31,299 bases of DNA from Methanolinea sp. UBA277. GTDB taxonomy: Archaea; Halobacteriota; Methanomicrobia; Methanomicrobiales; Methanospirillaceae. A program made the translations under genes and the position numbers. The notes beneath the pieces were generated by a model that saw only the letters and a list, made by a program, of their open reading frames with translations, was not told where the DNA came from and did no database searches. The first letter of the stretch is position 1. Every line of letters begins with the position of its first letter. Positions 1 through 7,852 of this stretch are shown here, piece by piece. The stretch is taken from assembly GCA_002499905.1 (NCBI GenBank), contig DANP01000022.1:84183-115481 (forward strand). The letters are read 5' to 3'.

Positions 1-510
1 GTTGACGTCCGCGATGAGCCGGTCACCCGGGAAGGAAAGGAACTTGCGCAGGCGATTGCGGCTGCCGCTCTGGCCCATGGCAGCGAGCCGGGGCCCTGCT
101 CCTTCACTGCGTACGAGGGGATGCTTGCCGGAAGAGAAGTGACGGTCTATGTCGAGGAACCGGAAACAGGATCAAATCTGCTTGGCCCGGCCTGCGGAAA
201 TGAGATCTTTGTCTACCAGGGCTCGGTCCTCGGTGTCCCCGATACCGAGAAGTGGAAGGAGGTGCGGGAGCAGGGGGTTGCTACCGGCATTACCTACCTC
301 TCGGCCGTTGCAGCGCTTGCCGCGGCCCGGGTTGAATCCGGGGCGCAGTGCGGCGAGGCGGTCACCGTCCAGGCGAAGATGGCAAAACTCCCGAGCGATA
401 TCAATATTCGCATCGAAGAGCATGCCATGCGGTTCATCACCGACAACAAAAAGAAGGTCGATGTCCGGGGGCCGGTGTTCATCACCGTCCGATCTGAAAT
501 TGCCGGGTGA
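1..510 (+). CDS. C-terminal part of an unidentified protein
   Basis: The reading frame is open from the first base of the window to a TGA at 508-510, so this is the last 169 residues of a longer gene whose start lies outside. I do not recognise the family. The visible part is soluble, with no membrane segment. It has an Ala-rich helix (about residues 97-112) and ends in a basic stretch followed by a beta-like VFITV segment. A GC-rich inverted repeat followed by five T residues lies 35 nt after the stop and could end the transcript. An internal ATG at 121 could give a 129-residue product, but the frame upstream of it has the same composition, so I read through. Confidence 0.7.
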   Translation, partial: VDVRDEPVTREGKELAQAIAAAALAHGSEPGPCSFTAYEGMLAGREVTVYVEEPETGSNLLGPACGNEIFVYQGSVLGVPDTEKWKEVREQGVATGITYLSAVAALAAARVESGAQCGEAVTVQAKMAKLPSDINIRIEEHAMRFITDNKKKVDVRGPVFITVRSEIAG

Positions 511-544
511 AACCCGGCTTCCGGTTCATTTTTCCGCTGGTTTT

Positions 545-580
545 TCCTGAACGGGTGTTGCCGGCCGGATCAGGATTTTT
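545..580 (+). terminator. Candidate terminator after the first gene
   Basis: TCCTGA (545-550) and TCAGGA (570-575) form a 6-bp inverted repeat directly followed by TTTTT (576-580). Further short T runs flank it. This matches the hairpin/oligo-T ends seen in archaea, and it lies 35 nt after the stop at 510. The stem is short, so the T run may matter more than the hairpin. Confidence 0.4.
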
Positions 581-775
581 CCGATTTTCCCGCTGTATCT
601 GGCGATGATCGACCCGAAACCCGGTTTATCGGCTTTTTGATGGTGATGCCCGAAGCGTGCTTAGAGACCACGGCGATGAGGCTATGGCCGGCAGGGCCGG
701 GAGGCCGGGAACATCCTCATCACCCTCCATAAGGATGATAACCGACCCCAATCATATTATTCAATCACTAGCCTC

Positions 776-2812
776 ATGTTTCCCGGTACTGGTGCAAACT
801 CTCTGATCGAGACCTACCTGCTCAATACCATTGTCATTTTCGGTTGTGCTATCCTCGTTATGTACTTCGGGCACAAGCTGAAGGTCCCGGGAGTCGTGGG
901 CTTTCTCATCACCGGGATGATAATCGGCCCGTTCGGGCTTGGGTTCATCCGTGATCAGGAGATCGTGGCGATCCTCGCCCAGGTTGGCATCATCTTTCTC
1001 CTGTTCAGCATCGGGATGCAGTTCTCCTTCAGGACATTGTTCGAGATGAGAAAGACCGTGCTCCTCGGCGGTTCCCTGCAAGTGTTCCTGACGATAGGCG
1101 TTGTATACATCCTTGCCTTCATGCTCGGCCAGCCGCCTGCCACCGCGCTCTTCCTTGGTTTTCTCGTCTGCCACAGCAGTACAACGGTGACCCTGAAGGT
1201 TTTCCAGGAGAGGGGGGAGGTGGAGAGTCCCCAGGGGCGGACGACAATCGGGATATCGCTCTTCCAGGACCTGATGAGCATCCCTATGATTATCCTGCTC
1301 CCCATAATCGCCGGACAGGAGGCCCGTATCACCCAGTCCTTCCTGCAGCTCGCGATCAGCCTGGGGGTGCTCATTGTCCTTATCCTGCTGATTGCCGTCT
1401 ACGTCATTCCCCGTGTCCTCGACAGGATCACGAGCACCCGGAGCCCTGAACTGTTCCTTCTTTCCATCGTCCTCATCTGCTTTGTCATCACGTGGATCAC
1501 CTCCAGTATCGGGCTCTCGCTTGCACTCGGGGCATTTCTTGCCGGACTCACCCTAGCCGAGTCCGAGTACTTTCACCAGGCCTTTGCAAGCGTTCTTCCC
1601 CTGCGAGACATTTCTACCAGTTTCTTCTTCATCTCGATCGGGATGCTCCTGAATCTCGGTTTTCTTGTGACGACCTCCGCACTTATCTTTCTGCTCGTCG
1701 CAATTGTCCTTGTACTCAAGGCGTTCATTGCCGGGGGTGCGGCGCTCGCAATCGGCCGGTCGATCAGGACTTCCACCCAGACGGGGCTTGCGCTCTGCAA
1801 TATCGGGGAGTTTGCGTTCATCCTGCTTGTTGCAGGAGAAGGTCTTGGTTTCCTGAGCGTCTCAGGAACTCAGGTCTTCCTTGCCGTTGCGGTCATCACG
1901 ATCTCCCTCACTCCGTTTGCCATTGCTCTCGGCCCTTCGATTGTCGAGTCGTTCTGCCGGCTTCCCCTGCCGGATTCCGTGAAGAGGGGATGTGTCCCTC
2001 CTCAACAGAATACTCTCCCTCCCCTCCGTGACCATGTGGTGATTGTCGGGTACGGGTTGAACGGGAGAAACCTCTCCCGTGCAGCGAGAGCAAGTAAAAT
2101 CCCCTACGTGATCATCGATCTCAACCCTGACACCGTAACAAAAGAGCGTGCGCACGGGGAGCCGATCTTTTTTGGGGATGCTACAAACGCCACAATCCTC
2201 GAGCATGCACACCTTCTGGAGGCCCGGGTCATGGTAGTGGTGATCAATGATCCCCTCTCTACCCGGGCCATTACCCGGATCGCCCGGCAGATCAACCCCG
2301 GCCTCTTCATTATCACCCGGACCCGGTTCACAAGCGAGCTCGAACCTCTCCGAAAACTCGGGGCCGACGAGGTAATCCCTGAAGAGTTCGAGACCTCAGT
2401 GGAGATATTCACGCGGGTGCTGCGGAAATACCTCATTCCGAGGGAGCAGATCGATGCACTTGTGCGCGAGATGAGGTCGGGGGCCTACCAGATGTTCCGA
2501 GACCTGTCTGTCCGCTCTGCATCACTACAGGACCTGAATCTCAATATCCCTGATGCCGAGATCAGTACGCATCTGCTTGCACCAGAATCACCATTCACGG
2601 GAAATTCTCTGGCTGCGCTGAATGTCCGGAAAAACTACGGGGTCTCGGTACTTGCCATCCAGAGGGGGGACGAAGTGATCTCAAATCCCGGGGGTGAGAT
2701 GGTGCTCGAGCCAGGGGACCGGCTTATCATCATCGGGAAAGCGGATGAGATATCCCGTATTTCCAGGCTTCTTTCCGGGGATGAGACTATCAGAGAAAAG
2801 GAGGAATCCTAG
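776..2812 (+). CDS. Kef-type cation:proton antiporter with RCK (TrkA-N/TrkA-C) domains
   Basis: Predicted monovalent cation/proton antiporter of the CPA2 family (KefB/RosB-like), 678 residues. Residues about 12-400 form a run of roughly 12 hydrophobic helices, including an early GxxxGP segment (GMIIGPFGLG) typical of the family. From about residue 418 a Rossmann RCK-N domain begins (VVIVGYGLNG, with an acidic residue at the end of strand 2). A TrkA-C-like domain lies at about 595-670, ending in a conserved-looking GDRLIIIG segment. The RCK part should bind nucleotide or ligand and gate transport. No other in-frame start is available nearby, so ATG 776 is chosen although no Shine-Dalgarno is visible. 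The gene stands alone, 265 nt after the previous one. Family assignment is secure; the ion carried (K+ or Na+) cannot be read from the sequence. Confidence 0.93.
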   Translation: MFPGTGANSLIETYLLNTIVIFGCAILVMYFGHKLKVPGVVGFLITGMIIGPFGLGFIRDQEIVAILAQVGIIFLLFSIGMQFSFRTLFEMRKTVLLGGSLQVFLTIGVVYILAFMLGQPPATALFLGFLVCHSSTTVTLKVFQERGEVESPQGRTTIGISLFQDLMSIPMIILLPIIAGQEARITQSFLQLAISLGVLIVLILLIAVYVIPRVLDRITSTRSPELFLLSIVLICFVITWITSSIGLSLALGAFLAGLTLAESEYFHQAFASVLPLRDISTSFFFISIGMLLNLGFLVTTSALIFLLVAIVLVLKAFIAGGAALAIGRSIRTSTQTGLALCNIGEFAFILLVAGEGLGFLSVSGTQVFLAVAVITISLTPFAIALGPSIVESFCRLPLPDSVKRGCVPPQQNTLPPLRDHVVIVGYGLNGRNLSRAARASKIPYVIIDLNPDTVTKERAHGEPIFFGDATNATILEHAHLLEARVMVVVINDPLSTRAITRIARQINPGLFIITRTRFTSELEPLRKLGADEVIPEEFETSVEIFTRVLRKYLIPREQIDALVREMRSGAYQMFRDLSVRSASLQDLNLNIPDAEISTHLLAPESPFTGNSLAALNVRKNYGVSVLAIQRGDEVISNPGGEMVLEPGDRLIIIGKADEISRISRLLSGDETIREKEES

Positions 2813-2944
2813 ACGACCATGAATTCATACTTGGTTCCGATTCCCGGGAGGTTGATCGACCGGAGGGGCATACAGAGCGTGTGCGACGTGTGGTAAAATA
2901 GATTATTGTCTGATTCGGACCAATTACAGCGGAAACCGAAAGAG

Positions 2945-2966
2945 GGAGCCGGCATTCCGCGGCTCC
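2945..2966 (+). terminator. Hairpin after the antiporter gene, possible terminator
   Basis: GGAGCCG (2945-2951) pairs with CGGCTCC (2960-2966), a perfect 7-bp stem with an 8-nt loop. It is followed only by a loosely T-rich stretch (CTTTATTCTTT) that also serves as the TATA region of the next gene. It lies between the antiporter and the DUF5518-like gene. Terminator function is inferred from position. Confidence 0.3.
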
Positions 2967-2975
2967 TGCCCGAAC

Positions 2976-2983
2976 CTTTATTC
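2976..2983 (+). promoter_or_regulatory. TATA-like box of the DUF5518-like gene
   Basis: CTTTATTC is centred about 27 nt before the ATG at 3007, the expected spacing for a leaderless archaeal transcript. No Shine-Dalgarno precedes that ATG, which fits. Confidence 0.45.
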
Positions 2984-3006
2984 TTTCCGCCGATAACAGA
3001 TCGGGC

Positions 3007-3345
3007 ATGGCTGTGAAGCGATCATTCTGGCTCGGGGTCATCATCGGCTTCATCGTGATGGTGCTCCTCGGCTCCCTCCCGGTCCTCGGCCCGGTCATCG
3101 GGGGATTCATCGCCGGCATCATAACCAGGGGAGGCGTCTGGGGAGGGGCAACCGCCGGGTTCGCTGCCGGACTCTTCGGTGCAATCGTGATATCCGTCAT
3201 TCTCATCATCGGGGGGAGTCTCCTCTTCGGCATTCCGGGGTTTCTCACGTCGCTCGGCGTATCATTCATCATCGTGATCGCCACCCTCTACTATGGTCTC
3301 CTCGGTTTCGTTGGAGGTGCAATCGCCGGGGCGATCGTGAAGTGA
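3007..3345 (+). CDS. Small Gly-rich membrane protein, DUF5518-like
   Basis: This 112-residue protein is almost entirely hydrophobic. It has about four membrane segments (residues 8-26, 27-45, 50-78 and 82-110) separated by very short loops. Gly is spaced in GxxxG/GG patterns throughout (GGFIAG, GGATAGFAAG, GGAIAGAIV), suggesting tightly packed helices. This matches the archaeal DUF5518 type, for which no function is established. The N-terminus is basic (MAVKRSFW). The gene has its own TATA-like box and is followed by an inverted repeat at 3376-3417. Reality as a gene is well supported by codon pattern and composition; the family name is from recollection of its appearance. Confidence 0.8.
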   Translation: MAVKRSFWLGVIIGFIVMVLLGSLPVLGPVIGGFIAGIITRGGVWGGATAGFAAGLFGAIVISVILIIGGSLLFGIPGFLTSLGVSFIIVIATLYYGLLGFVGGAIAGAIVK

Positions 3346-3375
3346 CCGGAGTGGTGGCAGAGACGTCACGAAAAG

Positions 3376-3417
3376 AGAGAAACCCCGGAGGAAAGGGGGA
3401 GTCTGTGAGGTTTCTCT
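3376..3417 (+). other. Inverted repeat downstream of the DUF5518-like gene
   Basis: AGAGAAACC (3376-3384) is the exact reverse complement of GGTTTCTCT (3409-3417), with a purine-rich 24-nt loop. It begins 31 nt after the stop at 3345 and has no clear T run directly after it. It may stabilise or end the upstream mRNA. Confidence 0.35.
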
Positions 3418-3513
3418 TCAAGGTGGTCAGACTGCAGAGGGGGGGTGCGGTGGCCCTTTCACGTGCATCAGGGCCCGCCCGCAGGCCTCTCCACTCCTAG
3501 CATCTGAAGATAC

Positions 3514-3525
3514 TGAATAAAAATA
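3514..3525 (+). promoter_or_regulatory. TATA-like box upstream of rlmH
   Basis: TGAATAAAAATA is the only AT-rich block in the 250-nt gap before rlmH. It would place transcription start near 3545 and give a leader of about 50 nt before ATG 3597. Confidence 0.4.
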
Positions 3526-3596
3526 CCCGCCGTGCACCGCGAAAGTGTGATTGGACGCCGGAACGGGACCGGAGTGGGTTCGCTCCATCAGGTACC

Positions 3597-4076
3597 ATGC
3601 AGATAACCATCGTCGCCGTTGGAAAAGTGCGGGAGCCGTTTGTAAAGGACGGGGTGCACGTCTACCGTTCCCGGCTTGCACCCTGCCATACGCTGACCTT
3701 CATCGATCTTCCGGAAGAGCGGGTCGCGGCCAGGATCTCCCCGAAACAAAAGACCGCGATCATTGAGGCAGAATGGAGCCGTTTCCTTGAATCCGGCCAT
3801 CGGGCGGCGGTCACCATCGCCCTTGACCCGGGAGGTATACTCCTCTCGAGCGAGGAACTGGCCTCCCGGATGAACCAGTATGAGCTGGAGGGGAGAGGAT
3901 CCGTTGCCTTCCTCATCGGGGGTCCGCTCGGCCTCCCCGCTGCAGTCAGGGAACAGGCCGACCTGGTGCTCTCCCTCTCACGGATGACCTTTCCCCACCA
4001 GCTGGTCCGCCTCATCCTGATCGAGCAGCTCTACCGGGCAGCGTGCATCAACCGCAACATTCCCTATCACAAGTAG
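3597..4076 (+). CDS. rlmH: 23S rRNA (pseudouridine-N3)-methyltransferase RlmH
   Basis: SPOUT-class methyltransferase of the RlmH/YbeA family, which methylates the conserved pseudouridine in helix 69 of 23S rRNA using S-adenosylmethionine. The length, 159 residues, is normal for the family. Diagnostic features are ALDPGG near residue 77-82, the SAM-binding knot segment FLIGGPLGL (about 103-111), and the C-terminal LVRLILIEQLYRA...YHK signature with its final Tyr-His-Lys. The ATG at 3597 gives the standard N-terminus (MQITIVAVGK). RlmH is near-universal in bacteria and patchy in archaea, where it is known from some euryarchaea. The stop lies one base from the stop of the convergent radical SAM gene, leaving no room for separate terminators. 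Confidence 0.95.
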   Translation: MQITIVAVGKVREPFVKDGVHVYRSRLAPCHTLTFIDLPEERVAARISPKQKTAIIEAEWSRFLESGHRAAVTIALDPGGILLSSEELASRMNQYELEGRGSVAFLIGGPLGLPAAVREQADLVLSLSRMTFPHQLVRLILIEQLYRAACINRNIPYHK

Positions 4077-4077
4077 C

Positions 4078-5196
4078 TCAGGGAATGATCTCGCACCCGT
4101 TGTACCGGGTGTGGGAAAAATCCTCTCTCCGGATCTTCCCGGATCCGAGGAGTCTGCGGATTTCGGGAAGAACTGAAGAAAGCCCGTCGCGGAGATCCCG
4201 AACCGAGCTGCAGATGACCGCCTTCTCTTCCGGGGGCCATGGCCGGGTGATATCCGCGTACAGGCAACGCCCCCCGCAGAAACCCAGGATATCACACCGC
4301 CGGCACGAACCGGTCATATCCAACACCGGAAGATTCCAGGGATCCGCGGTCCTTATATGACCGACATAGGAATTTTTCATCCCGATCATAACCGGGCAGG
4401 GTGCGATGTGCCCATCGGTCATGATGGTATAATTCGCATGACCGCAGCCGCAGCGGAGACGGGAAGGGCGGTCCTGCAGGAGGTCGATGGTCGTCTGGAG
4501 AAAGGGATACCACCGGGCCACCCGCCCTTCCGCTTCCATGATGCCGACCCAGTCCCCAATCAGGGCCCTGATACCGGGCAGGTAGCTTGTGGTAAGCCAC
4601 CGGGAAAACTTCCGCATGGATGAGTCCCCAGAAAAATCGGCATCGATTTGCCAGTGCAGGGAGTCAAATGAATACTGGTCATTGGATGCAAGGTACCGGA
4701 CCGCATCCCTGATATCGGTCCCCTCTGTGACCGTCATCCGGGCGATCAGCTCCCCCTGGTATCCCCCGGCAATGATCTCCCTGATGTTCCTGATCACCCC
4801 GTCAAAGGTACCTCGTCCCCGGTGTGCATCCGTGACCTCAGGGGGACCGTCCAGGGAGACGAGGATGGTCTCCATCCTGTTCACGTAGTCTGACCCGAGC
4901 CGATCGAGCAGGATGCCGTTCGTCTGGATCATGAAGCGTTGAACCGGGGCCGTATCCATTATCTTCCGGATGAGATCCATTCTCATCAGCGGTTCTCCAC
5001 CGTAGAATGTGACACAGGGTTCGGGGTCACGCTCAAGAAACCGGTAGAGATCCCCGAGATCGCAGGCGAAATCAGGAGAAAGCGACGTATCAATTGCCAC
5101 ATCGGTTTCCCCTCCGGCCAGTGCCTCAAACGCCTTTCCCCGGCAGTAGGTGCAGCAGAGATTGCACTCGTCGGTCAGAATGAGGTGGTAGAACAT
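4078..5196 (-). CDS. Radical SAM/SPASM protein, putative peptide-modifying enzyme
   Basis: A 372-residue radical SAM enzyme. The [4Fe-4S] motif CxxxCxxC is at C11, C15 and C18 (DECNLCCTYC), followed by the YGGEPL SAM-contact segment at 65-70 and LVSLDGP at 112-118. The C-terminal third is a Cys-rich SPASM-type domain with C249, C251, C267, C298, C301, C307, C311 and C329. The protein ends in a distinctive Tyr-Asn-Gly-Cys-Glu tail (C368). This architecture resembles the archaeal AF1577/Mhun_1560-type families predicted to modify ribosomally made peptides; that is recollection, not a search result. The frame is open upstream to 5286, but ATG 5196 puts the radical SAM motif at the usual distance and avoids a 59-nt overlap with the TPR gene. 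It sits 31 nt downstream of that TPR gene, probably co-transcribed. No precursor peptide gene is visible nearby. Confidence 0.9.
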   Translation of the reverse strand: MFYHLILTDECNLCCTYCRGKAFEALAGGETDVAIDTSLSPDFACDLGDLYRFLERDPEPCVTFYGGEPLMRMDLIRKIMDTAPVQRFMIQTNGILLDRLGSDYVNRMETILVSLDGPPEVTDAHRGRGTFDGVIRNIREIIAGGYQGELIARMTVTEGTDIRDAVRYLASNDQYSFDSLHWQIDADFSGDSSMRKFSRWLTTSYLPGIRALIGDWVGIMEAEGRVARWYPFLQTTIDLLQDRPSRLRCGCGHANYTIMTDGHIAPCPVMIGMKNSYVGHIRTADPWNLPVLDMTGSCRRCDILGFCGGRCLYADITRPWPPEEKAVICSSVRDLRDGLSSVLPEIRRLLGSGKIRREDFSHTRYNGCEIIP

Positions 5197-5227
5197 GGGA
5201 AAACCGGATTGTCGTATCAGGGTATGT

Positions 5228-6088
5228 TCATGATTTCCGCCGCAGCGTCCTGACAATCGTAAGGACGGCCGCAAGAACCAGGGCACAGATGATCGAGATT
5301 CCCGATACCGGCACTATCGTTGGGAGTGGCTGGCTGCTTTTCTCTTCGGTCACGGGTGTCTCCAGTGCGGGGTTCCCCCGTGCAAGGAGAATGGCATCCA
5401 TGGCCTTTGTCCTCCCCTGTTCTGCGCGTTCAAACTTGGGATTGATCTCAAGCGCCGCATCATACGCGGTCACCGCTTCCTCGTGCCTCCCGAGCCGGGA
5501 GAGGGCATCACCCTTGTTGGTCCAGAGCTCGGCATCGAACCCCGCATAGTTCGGATGTTTCCTCATCTCCAGGTCAGCCAGCCGGATGACATCCTGGTAG
5601 ATCTCCATGGCGCCTGAAGAGTCTCCCGTCTCCTGGAGGCTCATGCCTTTCCGAAGGAGTGCATAAATATCCCGCTGATTGATACCGAGCGCCCGGTCGT
5701 ATGCCCGGATCGCCTCCAGGTGTTTCCCGAGCATTGCCAGGGAGTCACCCAGGTTTGTCCATGCATCTGAATAGTAGGGATCGAGTTCGATCGCCTTCTC
5801 GAACGCGAGCACTGCATCATCGTACCTTCCGGTACGCATATGTGCCACGCCAAGTTTGTTCCAGGCAATGCTATTGTAGGGATCCAGGGCAACCGCCGCA
5901 TCGTATGCATCCAGTGCCTCATGGTACATCTTCTGGACCATGAGATCATCTCCTCTCCGGATATGAGCCGCCGCTATCTCAGAAGGGGTATCGGCCGATC
6001 CGGGAGGAAGCAGGATAACGGCCGACAGGATCAGGATGGCCAGCACGAGGCGCCCGGTTGAAGATCCAGCGGGATTCTCTCTACCCAT
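5228..6088 (-). CDS. Membrane-anchored TPR-repeat protein
   Basis: A 286-residue protein with an N-terminal signal or membrane segment (about residues 13-33). Five or six tetratricopeptide repeats follow (about 36-240) with classic W-x-x-x-G ... A-x-A-x-x-x-P spacing; the AIELDPYYSDAWTNLG unit is typical. A linker rich in Pro, Thr and Glu leads to a C-terminal hydrophobic helix (about 259-280) and a basic tail (RTLRRKS). The likely topology is repeats outside the cell, anchored at the C-terminus. TPRs mediate protein-protein contacts; the partner is unknown. The gene starts the two-gene unit with the radical SAM/SPASM enzyme downstream. Such TPR proteins are abundant in Methanomicrobiales, so the pairing may be incidental. 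Confidence 0.88.
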   Translation of the reverse strand: MGRENPAGSSTGRLVLAILILSAVILLPPGSADTPSEIAAAHIRRGDDLMVQKMYHEALDAYDAAVALDPYNSIAWNKLGVAHMRTGRYDDAVLAFEKAIELDPYYSDAWTNLGDSLAMLGKHLEAIRAYDRALGINQRDIYALLRKGMSLQETGDSSGAMEIYQDVIRLADLEMRKHPNYAGFDAELWTNKGDALSRLGRHEEAVTAYDAALEINPKFERAEQGRTKAMDAILLARGNPALETPVTEEKSSQPLPTIVPVSGISIICALVLAAVLTIVRTLRRKS

Positions 6089-6115
6089 GTGGTATCTATG
6101 GTTTCGGTTTGAGGG

Positions 6116-6125
6116 TTTATTATCC
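6116..6125 (-). promoter_or_regulatory. TATA-like box of the TPR-radical SAM unit
   Basis: On the minus strand this reads GGATAATAAA, centred about 32 nt before the ATG at 6088. It would give a leader of only a few bases. Confidence 0.45.
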
Positions 6126-6221
6126 TAACGAAGTGGAAACATGGCTTATAATTGCGCGAAAATTAAATTTCAGAAAAAATAGCCGTATTTTTCTATCAAT
6201 CCCCCGCCAGCCGGAGCCACG

Positions 6222-6310
6222 GTTCCGGATTTATTTGCCGGAACGATCCGGCATCAGCTTCTCCCCCCGCAGGGTGACCCGGGAACTCCTGTGAAGGGAG
6301 TCTTCCCGGG
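6222..6310. other. Cluster of inverted repeats between the TPR gene and marC
   Basis: This 322-nt gap holds three dyads. GTTCCGG (6222-6228) pairs with CCGGAAC (6238-6244). GCCGG (6237-6241) pairs with CCGGC (6248-6252) and would compete with the first. The strongest is CCCGGGA-ACTCC (6278-6289) with GGAGT-CT-TCCCGGG (6297-6310), a 12-bp stem with a 2-nt bulge and 7-nt loop. They lie 100-190 nt downstream of the marC stop. No gene is evident in the gap. Confidence 0.4.
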
Positions 6311-6410
6311 CTCCGGCATTCAATTTCCCTGCTCATGACTCACACCTGCCGTTGAACTCCGGTCTGCAGCATGGTAATTTCATAAAATCAAACCTGGTGG
6401 TTTTCGTGCG

Positions 6411-7046
6411 TCAGGGGCAGATACAGCGGCCAACTCCCGCGAGGATCTCCGGCATGGCACCGGAGAGTCCGCTGATGATGAACTGGATGGCAATGGCAAG
6501 CACAAAGATGGCCAGGAACTTGGCGATGATCCGGAGTTCATTTTCCCCTATGAACCGGAAGAGATATTTCGAATAGGCCATGGCAATGTAGGACGCCGCG
6601 ATGGTGATGAGAATGGCAGCGATGACTATGACGTTCTGCACAAGCCCCTCCGCCTCCGCAGCAATCAGGATCACCGTAGTGATGGTGCCGGCACCGCAGG
6701 TGAGAGGGAATGCGAGCGGGACGATAGAGATATTTTCCAGCTCCTCCGGTGAGTACAATTCACGTCTGGCCGAGAGCATTCCGGTAGCAAAAGAGATGAG
6801 GAGGATTCCGCCGGCAATTTTGAACGCAGGCAGGGTGAGGCCGAGGATGGTGAAGATGAACTGACCGGTAAGGGCGAAGAAGATGAGGACAATGAGCGAG
6901 ATCTGCATGGATGTCCGCATGACCTGTCTCTGTTGTTCGGGTGTTGCCTTCTCGGTCAGGACAGAATAGACGGCAGCCGTGCTGATGGGATTCACGATGG
7001 CGATGATGGAGGCCGTTGCCACCAGCAGGAACTCAAGGTCCGGCAT
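6411..7046 (-). CDS. MarC family integral membrane protein
   Basis: A 211-residue protein with six predicted membrane helices (about residues 5-25, 44-64, 68-90, 108-130, 132-155 and 178-200), the standard MarC/NAAT layout. Family marks are the N-terminal IVNPISTAAVY segment and the re-entrant-like FPLTCGAGTITTVI in the middle, equivalent to the usual P-x-x-x-GPG region. MarC proteins were once linked to multiple antibiotic resistance, but that role was not upheld; some are proposed amino-acid transporters, and the archaeal substrate is unknown. ATG 7046 is the natural start. The protein ends with two Cys residues (RCICP), unusual but not informative. A TATA-like box lies about 50 nt upstream. 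Confidence 0.9.
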   Translation of the reverse strand: MPDLEFLLVATASIIAIVNPISTAAVYSVLTEKATPEQQRQVMRTSMQISLIVLIFFALTGQFIFTILGLTLPAFKIAGGILLISFATGMLSARRELYSPEELENISIVPLAFPLTCGAGTITTVILIAAEAEGLVQNVIVIAAILITIAASYIAMAYSKYLFRFIGENELRIIAKFLAIFVLAIAIQFIISGLSGAMPEILAGVGRCICP

Positions 7047-7090
7047 AAGGGATCACATACCCGGTTAACAGGAAGGGGGAGCGAGGTTAC

Positions 7091-7101
7091 TAATAATTTA
7101 T
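7091..7101 (-). promoter_or_regulatory. TATA-like box upstream of marC
   Basis: Minus strand TAAATTATTA lies about 50 nt before ATG 7046. This would leave a leader of about 25 nt, enough for the GTGATC sequence just before the start codon to act as a ribosome binding site. Confidence 0.4.
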
Positions 7102-7192
7102 CTTTTTCAGGGCAGGACTAGAGTGCGGCCCATTTCCCCGATATGAGGTTCCTGCAGAGTTCAGGGAAAAAAGATGGTTCCTGAAGGGGTTT

Positions 7193-7831
7193 TCAGGCAA
7201 TGAACGGCATCATCTCAACGAATCCCGAAACCAGCGCCGCAATAACCGCGGCTCCGAGCAGGACGAGGATCAGGACCAGAACGAGCGGGACGAGAATCAC
7301 GAGGAGGGCGCTGCCGAGCGTCATGTCCTGGGTCTCCTTTATACCGAGGATCAGGAGGATCAGGGACCATAAAGCGCCGATGGCCGATACATAGGGGATC
7401 CATCCGAGGAGGAGCCAGGGAGTCGAGGCGTACATGACCGTCTTCAGGGTGGCAATGAACCCTTTCTCCCCGCCGAGGAGGAGGACGAAGACATGGTACA
7501 TGAAGCCCTCGACGAATACCCCGAAGAGCATCAGGAGGAAGAGGAGGTAGACGAAGAAGAGGCTCACGGCAACGACGAATCCGCTGAAATTCTGCAGAAC
7601 CCCTGCCAGGGTCTCACCCATCGCACCGCTCGCCGCGAGCTGTCCAAGCATGGCGGTGAAGGCTGCCATGCCAACCGCTGCCGATACGATTGCATAGAGA
7701 ATGCTGAAGATGACCAGCAGGACGAAGTAGTACCTGAATGCCTCACTCAGCGTGTCGACACGGCTGTCCTGGAATGCCTTGGTGGGGGCCATGAGGAAGC
7801 CTTTTACCTTGTCAACGAACGAGGTTGTCAT
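7193..7831 (-). CDS. YIP1-family membrane protein
   Basis: A 212-residue protein with a short soluble N-terminus (MTTSFVDKVKGFLMAPTKAFQD). About five hydrophobic helices follow (about residues 30-55, 80-110, 115-140, 145-165 and 175-205). The motif of a short amphipathic GFLxxPxxAF lead followed by helices is typical of archaeal YIP1-domain proteins. The archaeal members have no established function; the eukaryotic relatives act in vesicle traffic, which should not be carried over. Ala, Val and Leu dominate the C-terminal helix. The gene stands alone with its own TATA-like box 28 nt before the start. Confidence 0.8.
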   Translation of the reverse strand: MTTSFVDKVKGFLMAPTKAFQDSRVDTLSEAFRYYFVLLVIFSILYAIVSAAVGMAAFTAMLGQLAASGAMGETLAGVLQNFSGFVVAVSLFFVYLLFLLMLFGVFVEGFMYHVFVLLLGGEKGFIATLKTVMYASTPWLLLGWIPYVSAIGALWSLILLILGIKETQDMTLGSALLVILVPLVLVLILVLLGAAVIAALVSGFVEMMPFIA

Positions 7832-7852
7832 ACTGAGGCAGTCCCCTTTTCA

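Noticed and set aside
5197..5286. Extra 30 N-terminal residues of the radical SAM protein
   Set aside because: They would overlap the TPR gene by 59 nt and put the CxxxCxxC motif unusually far from the N-terminus; ATG 5196 is the better start.
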